A DNA stretch of 10,686 bases, from NCBI GenBank assembly GCA_023229405.1, contig JALNZH010000106.1, forward strand, positions 1 through 10,686. Reading direction: 5' to 3'. Position 1 is the stretch's first letter; every line of letters begins with the position of its first letter. Below, piece after piece: positions 8,965-10,686 of the stretch. The stretch comes from Bacteroidota bacterium (GTDB taxonomy: Bacteria > Bacteroidota > Ignavibacteria > UBA10030 > UBA8401). The position numbers and the translations under genes were made by a program. The notes under the pieces are model-generated. The model had not been told where the DNA came from. It worked only from the letters and a program-made list of their open reading frames with translations, and searched no databases.

Positions 8965-8999
8965 TCTCCCCCTACCAAGGGGGAGATACAGAGGGGGTC
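8965..8999. repeat. C-run/G-run hairpin resembling a dispersed intergenic repeat
   Basis: TCTCCCCC (8965-8972) and GGGGGAGA (8979-8986) form a perfect 8-base-pair stem around a TACCAA loop. A second G-run (GAGGGGGT, 8991-8998) could compete for the C-run. T bases precede the stem and none follow it, so it is not a standard terminator on either strand. The layout of C-run, short loop, G-run and second G-run resembles intergenic repeat units seen in many environmental bacterial genomes. Only one copy lies in this window, so repeat status is inferred. Confidence 0.45.
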
Positions 9000-9096
9000 T
9001 GAAATCATGAAGGGACTTTTGATGGCGTTTTTTGCCATCTACGGGTAAGTGCGAACGGGATTCATCGCGCGTTACATTTCGCAAGGGGTTCTTGTG

Positions 9097-9167
9097 CTTC
9101 TTTTCTTGTGCCGACCAAATCTTTATACCATGTCGGCATTCCTTCGGAACCTCGTCAAGAAAAGAAG
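9097..9167. repeat. Nested inverted repeat able to form a branched hairpin
   Basis: CTTCTTTTCTTG (9097-9108) is a perfect 12-base inverted repeat of CAAGAAAAGAAG (9156-9167). Directly inside the left arm, TGCCGAC (9109-9115) pairs perfectly with GTCGGCA (9132-9138) around a 16-base loop. The 17 bases left over on the right contain a TTCC/GGAA mini-hairpin (9139-9149). The result is a three-way-junction-like fold with 19 paired bases in the two main stems. There is no T-run on either side, so it is not a terminator. Function is unknown; it could be a dispersed palindromic element, a structured RNA or a cruciform-forming site. Confidence 0.5.
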
Positions 9168-9365
9168 GAATAAGTTTTCTCTTTTATGATTTATTTTGGA
9201 CAAGCATGATAAAAATTAAATACTTTACGTTCACCGCAGAATAACATGTTGTGACTATATGCTGAACGACCGTTGAACTGTCGCTCAGTCTTCTGCCCGG
9301 GAGTGTAATGTCGCCATACGGCGGAACTTCCGGACAACAGAAAATATTGAAGGGAGAGAAGAATA

Positions 9366-10686
9366 TTACGCTTTTTTCATCTGTTTCTGCCAGTAGAGAA
9401 AGAAGGGAATTCCGGCGGCAACAAGGAATAGTCCGACCATAGAATCAGCAGTCTGTTCGACAACAGTGTTATAGACAAACCAAGTGGCAACAAAGATGAA
9501 CACAATTGGAATGACGGGATAGAACGGCACTTTATACGCGCGTTCGGCGGTTGGCTGCTTTCTTCGCAGAATAAACACCGCCATACCTCCCAATGCGTAG
9601 AAGATCCATCCGGCAAAGATGACATAGGTGAAAATCTGATCGAACGTCCCCGTTAAACATAATATTGAAGCCCATATTCCCTGTATGACCAACGATTTTG
9701 CCGGTGTGCGGAATTTTGGATGCACTTCTCCCATTTTCTTGAAAAACATTTTATCCTTCGCCATAGCATAAAATACGCGCGCTGTAGTCATAGAGGTGGC
9801 ATTGACAGTGCCGAAAGTGGAAATCATCACCATGGCAGAAATGATTGCTCCTCCCCAGCCGTAATAAATAACATTCATCACGTCTGCCGCAACTAGCTTG
9901 GATTGGGCAATCTGTCCGATCGGCAGAATGTACAGATACGCCATGTTCGTAGTAACATAAATTAAAATGACTATCAGCGTGCCGATGATCAGGGCGCGGG
10001 GGATATTTTTCTGCGGTTCTATCACTTCTCCCGCCAGATACGTCAGTGAATTCCATCCATCATAAGACCACAATGTGGCAATCATCGCAACACCGATCGT
10101 TGCGATCAGCGAACCTGAAGAGGGGGTTCCCCACAGGGGGAAGAAGTTGTCGACACTTCCTTTACCGGAAGTAAATGCGAGGACTATGATGGCGCCGATG
10201 GCCAGTACCTTCAAAATAGTGAAGACATTCTGGATCATGCCACCGAATTGAACGCCGAAATAATTAATAGACGTAACAGCAAAAATAGCTCCGATGGCCA
10301 CCATGGTGACGCCAATATCCTTCAGAGGAAAAATATTTCCGATGAAGGGAAGTTGCCACGCTTCCAGTTCCGCTCCGAAATTGGGCAGATCAACAAAATA
10401 GCCGAGGTACTTTGCAAACGCCACAGCTATCGCAGCAATAGAACCGGTTTGATAGACGATAAACGTGGTCCATCCGTAGAGGAATGCCGTCAATTGGCCG
10501 AATGTGACACGGAAGAAGACATATTGGCCTCCTGCTTCCGGAATTAAGCTTGCTACTTCTGCATTTGTAAGCGCACCGGCGAGCGTTAATAATCCGGTCA
10601 GGATCCACACGCCGATCATCAATCCGGGCACATCAACATTCGCAGCGACATTCTGCGGTGTCAGGAAAATTCCAGACCCGATAATC
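9366..10686 (-). CDS. APC-superfamily amino acid permease (N-terminus beyond the window)
   Basis: Inner-membrane secondary transporter or exchanger for amino acids. The frame stays open past a possible GTG at 10631 to the right edge, and the extra residues read IIGSGIFLTPQNVAA. This is the family's hallmark unwound TM1 (GSGIF), so the true start lies outside, probably only some 10-30 residues away. About 440 residues are visible with roughly 12 hydrophobic segments. Other hallmarks are EAGGQYVFFR after TM2, the TM6 block SYDGWNSLTYLAGE followed by KNIPRALI, ARVFYAMAKD after TM8, and ERAYKVPFYPVIP before TM11. The pattern fits the LAT/SteT-like branch of amino acid permeases or exchangers, but the substrate cannot be read from the sequence. 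It is convergent with the + strand genes and separated from them by 931 bases. Its promoter is not in the window. Confidence 0.94.
   Translation of the reverse strand, partial: IIGSGIFLTPQNVAANVDVPGLMIGVWILTGLLTLAGALTNAEVASLIPEAGGQYVFFRVTFGQLTAFLYGWTTFIVYQTGSIAAIAVAFAKYLGYFVDLPNFGAELEAWQLPFIGNIFPLKDIGVTMVAIGAIFAVTSINYFGVQFGGMIQNVFTILKVLAIGAIIVLAFTSGKGSVDNFFPLWGTPSSGSLIATIGVAMIATLWSYDGWNSLTYLAGEVIEPQKNIPRALIIGTLIVILIYVTTNMAYLYILPIGQIAQSKLVAADVMNVIYYGWGGAIISAMVMISTFGTVNATSMTTARVFYAMAKDKMFFKKMGEVHPKFRTPAKSLVIQGIWASILCLTGTFDQIFTYVIFAGWIFYALGGMAVFILRRKQPTAERAYKVPFYPVIPIVFIFVATWFVYNTVVEQTADSMVGLFLVAAGIPFFLYWQKQMKKA

Larger units (their letters stand above)
8558..9365. other. Intergenic region between convergent genes, no convincing gene
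   Basis: About 800 bases. The first ~200 (to about 8760) are AT-rich, with only weak short inverted repeats (for example TTAAAA/TTTTAA at 8611-8632) and no gene. After that come a marginal 56-codon ORF (8783-8953), a C-run/G-run hairpin (8965-8986), a small GATGGC/GCCATC hairpin (9021-9039), and a nested inverted repeat (9097-9167). The last ~200 bases before the permease stop contain a CGGAACTTCCG palindrome (9322-9332) and an imperfect 9-bp stem (9262-9288). Neither is followed by a T-run on the - strand, so I see no clear terminator for the permease. No tRNA or CRISPR pattern was seen. Confidence 0.6.

Noticed and set aside
9021..9039. GATGGC/GCCATC hairpin with a T-rich loop
   Set aside because: The stem is only 6 bp and no T-run follows on either strand, so it is not supported as a terminator.
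8857..9084. Minus-strand open frame of 75 codons
   Set aside because: It runs through the C-run/G-run repeat and other structured sequence. The Pro/Leu/Gly-rich stretch is just translated repeat.
9032..9244. Plus-strand open frame of 70 codons
   Set aside because: It starts with TTG without a ribosome binding site and is read through the nested inverted repeat. The Cys/Phe-rich product looks non-coding.

Overview
The window looks like chromosomal DNA from a Gram-negative (diderm) bacterium. My best guess is the Bacteroidota/Chlorobiota side of the FCB group, perhaps Ignavibacteria-like. This is inferred from three things: moderate GC content, a large TamB-type protein beside an outer-membrane barrel carrying a TolB-like propeller, and weak or absent Shine-Dalgarno sequences. 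There is no rRNA or lineage-specific marker to confirm it.

Left part (1-8434, + strand): three closely spaced genes in the same direction, probably one transcription unit. The first is the C-terminal part of a TamB/DUF490 envelope-assembly protein, cut by the window edge. Eight bases after its stop comes a full-length RNase R with all four catalytic aspartates. A 47-base gap then leads to a secreted protein of about 1034 residues. It joins a zinc metallopeptidase-like domain (HEXXH plus a downstream SEG motif), a six-repeat TolB/PD40-like propeller and a C-terminal Omp85/BamA-like outer-membrane barrel. A strong intrinsic terminator follows at 8523-8557.

Middle part (8435-9365): 931 bases between convergent genes with no convincing gene. 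It holds the terminator, an AT-rich stretch, a marginal 56-codon ORF with a plausible ribosome binding site, a G-run/C-run hairpin of the kind seen in dispersed intergenic repeats, and a nested inverted repeat (9097-9167) that could fold as a branched RNA or DNA structure.

Right part (9366-10686, - strand): an APC-superfamily amino acid permease. It is open through the right edge and lacks only its extreme N-terminus.

Together the + strand genes combine outer-membrane biogenesis or transport (TamB and an Omp85-like barrel) with RNA turnover (RNase R). The main point of interest is the peptidase-propeller-barrel protein. It has no POTRA-like region that I recognise, yet sits almost next to TamB, so it is a candidate unconventional outer-membrane partner for TamB or an outer-membrane quality-control protease. 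The permease is convergent and shows no evident functional link.
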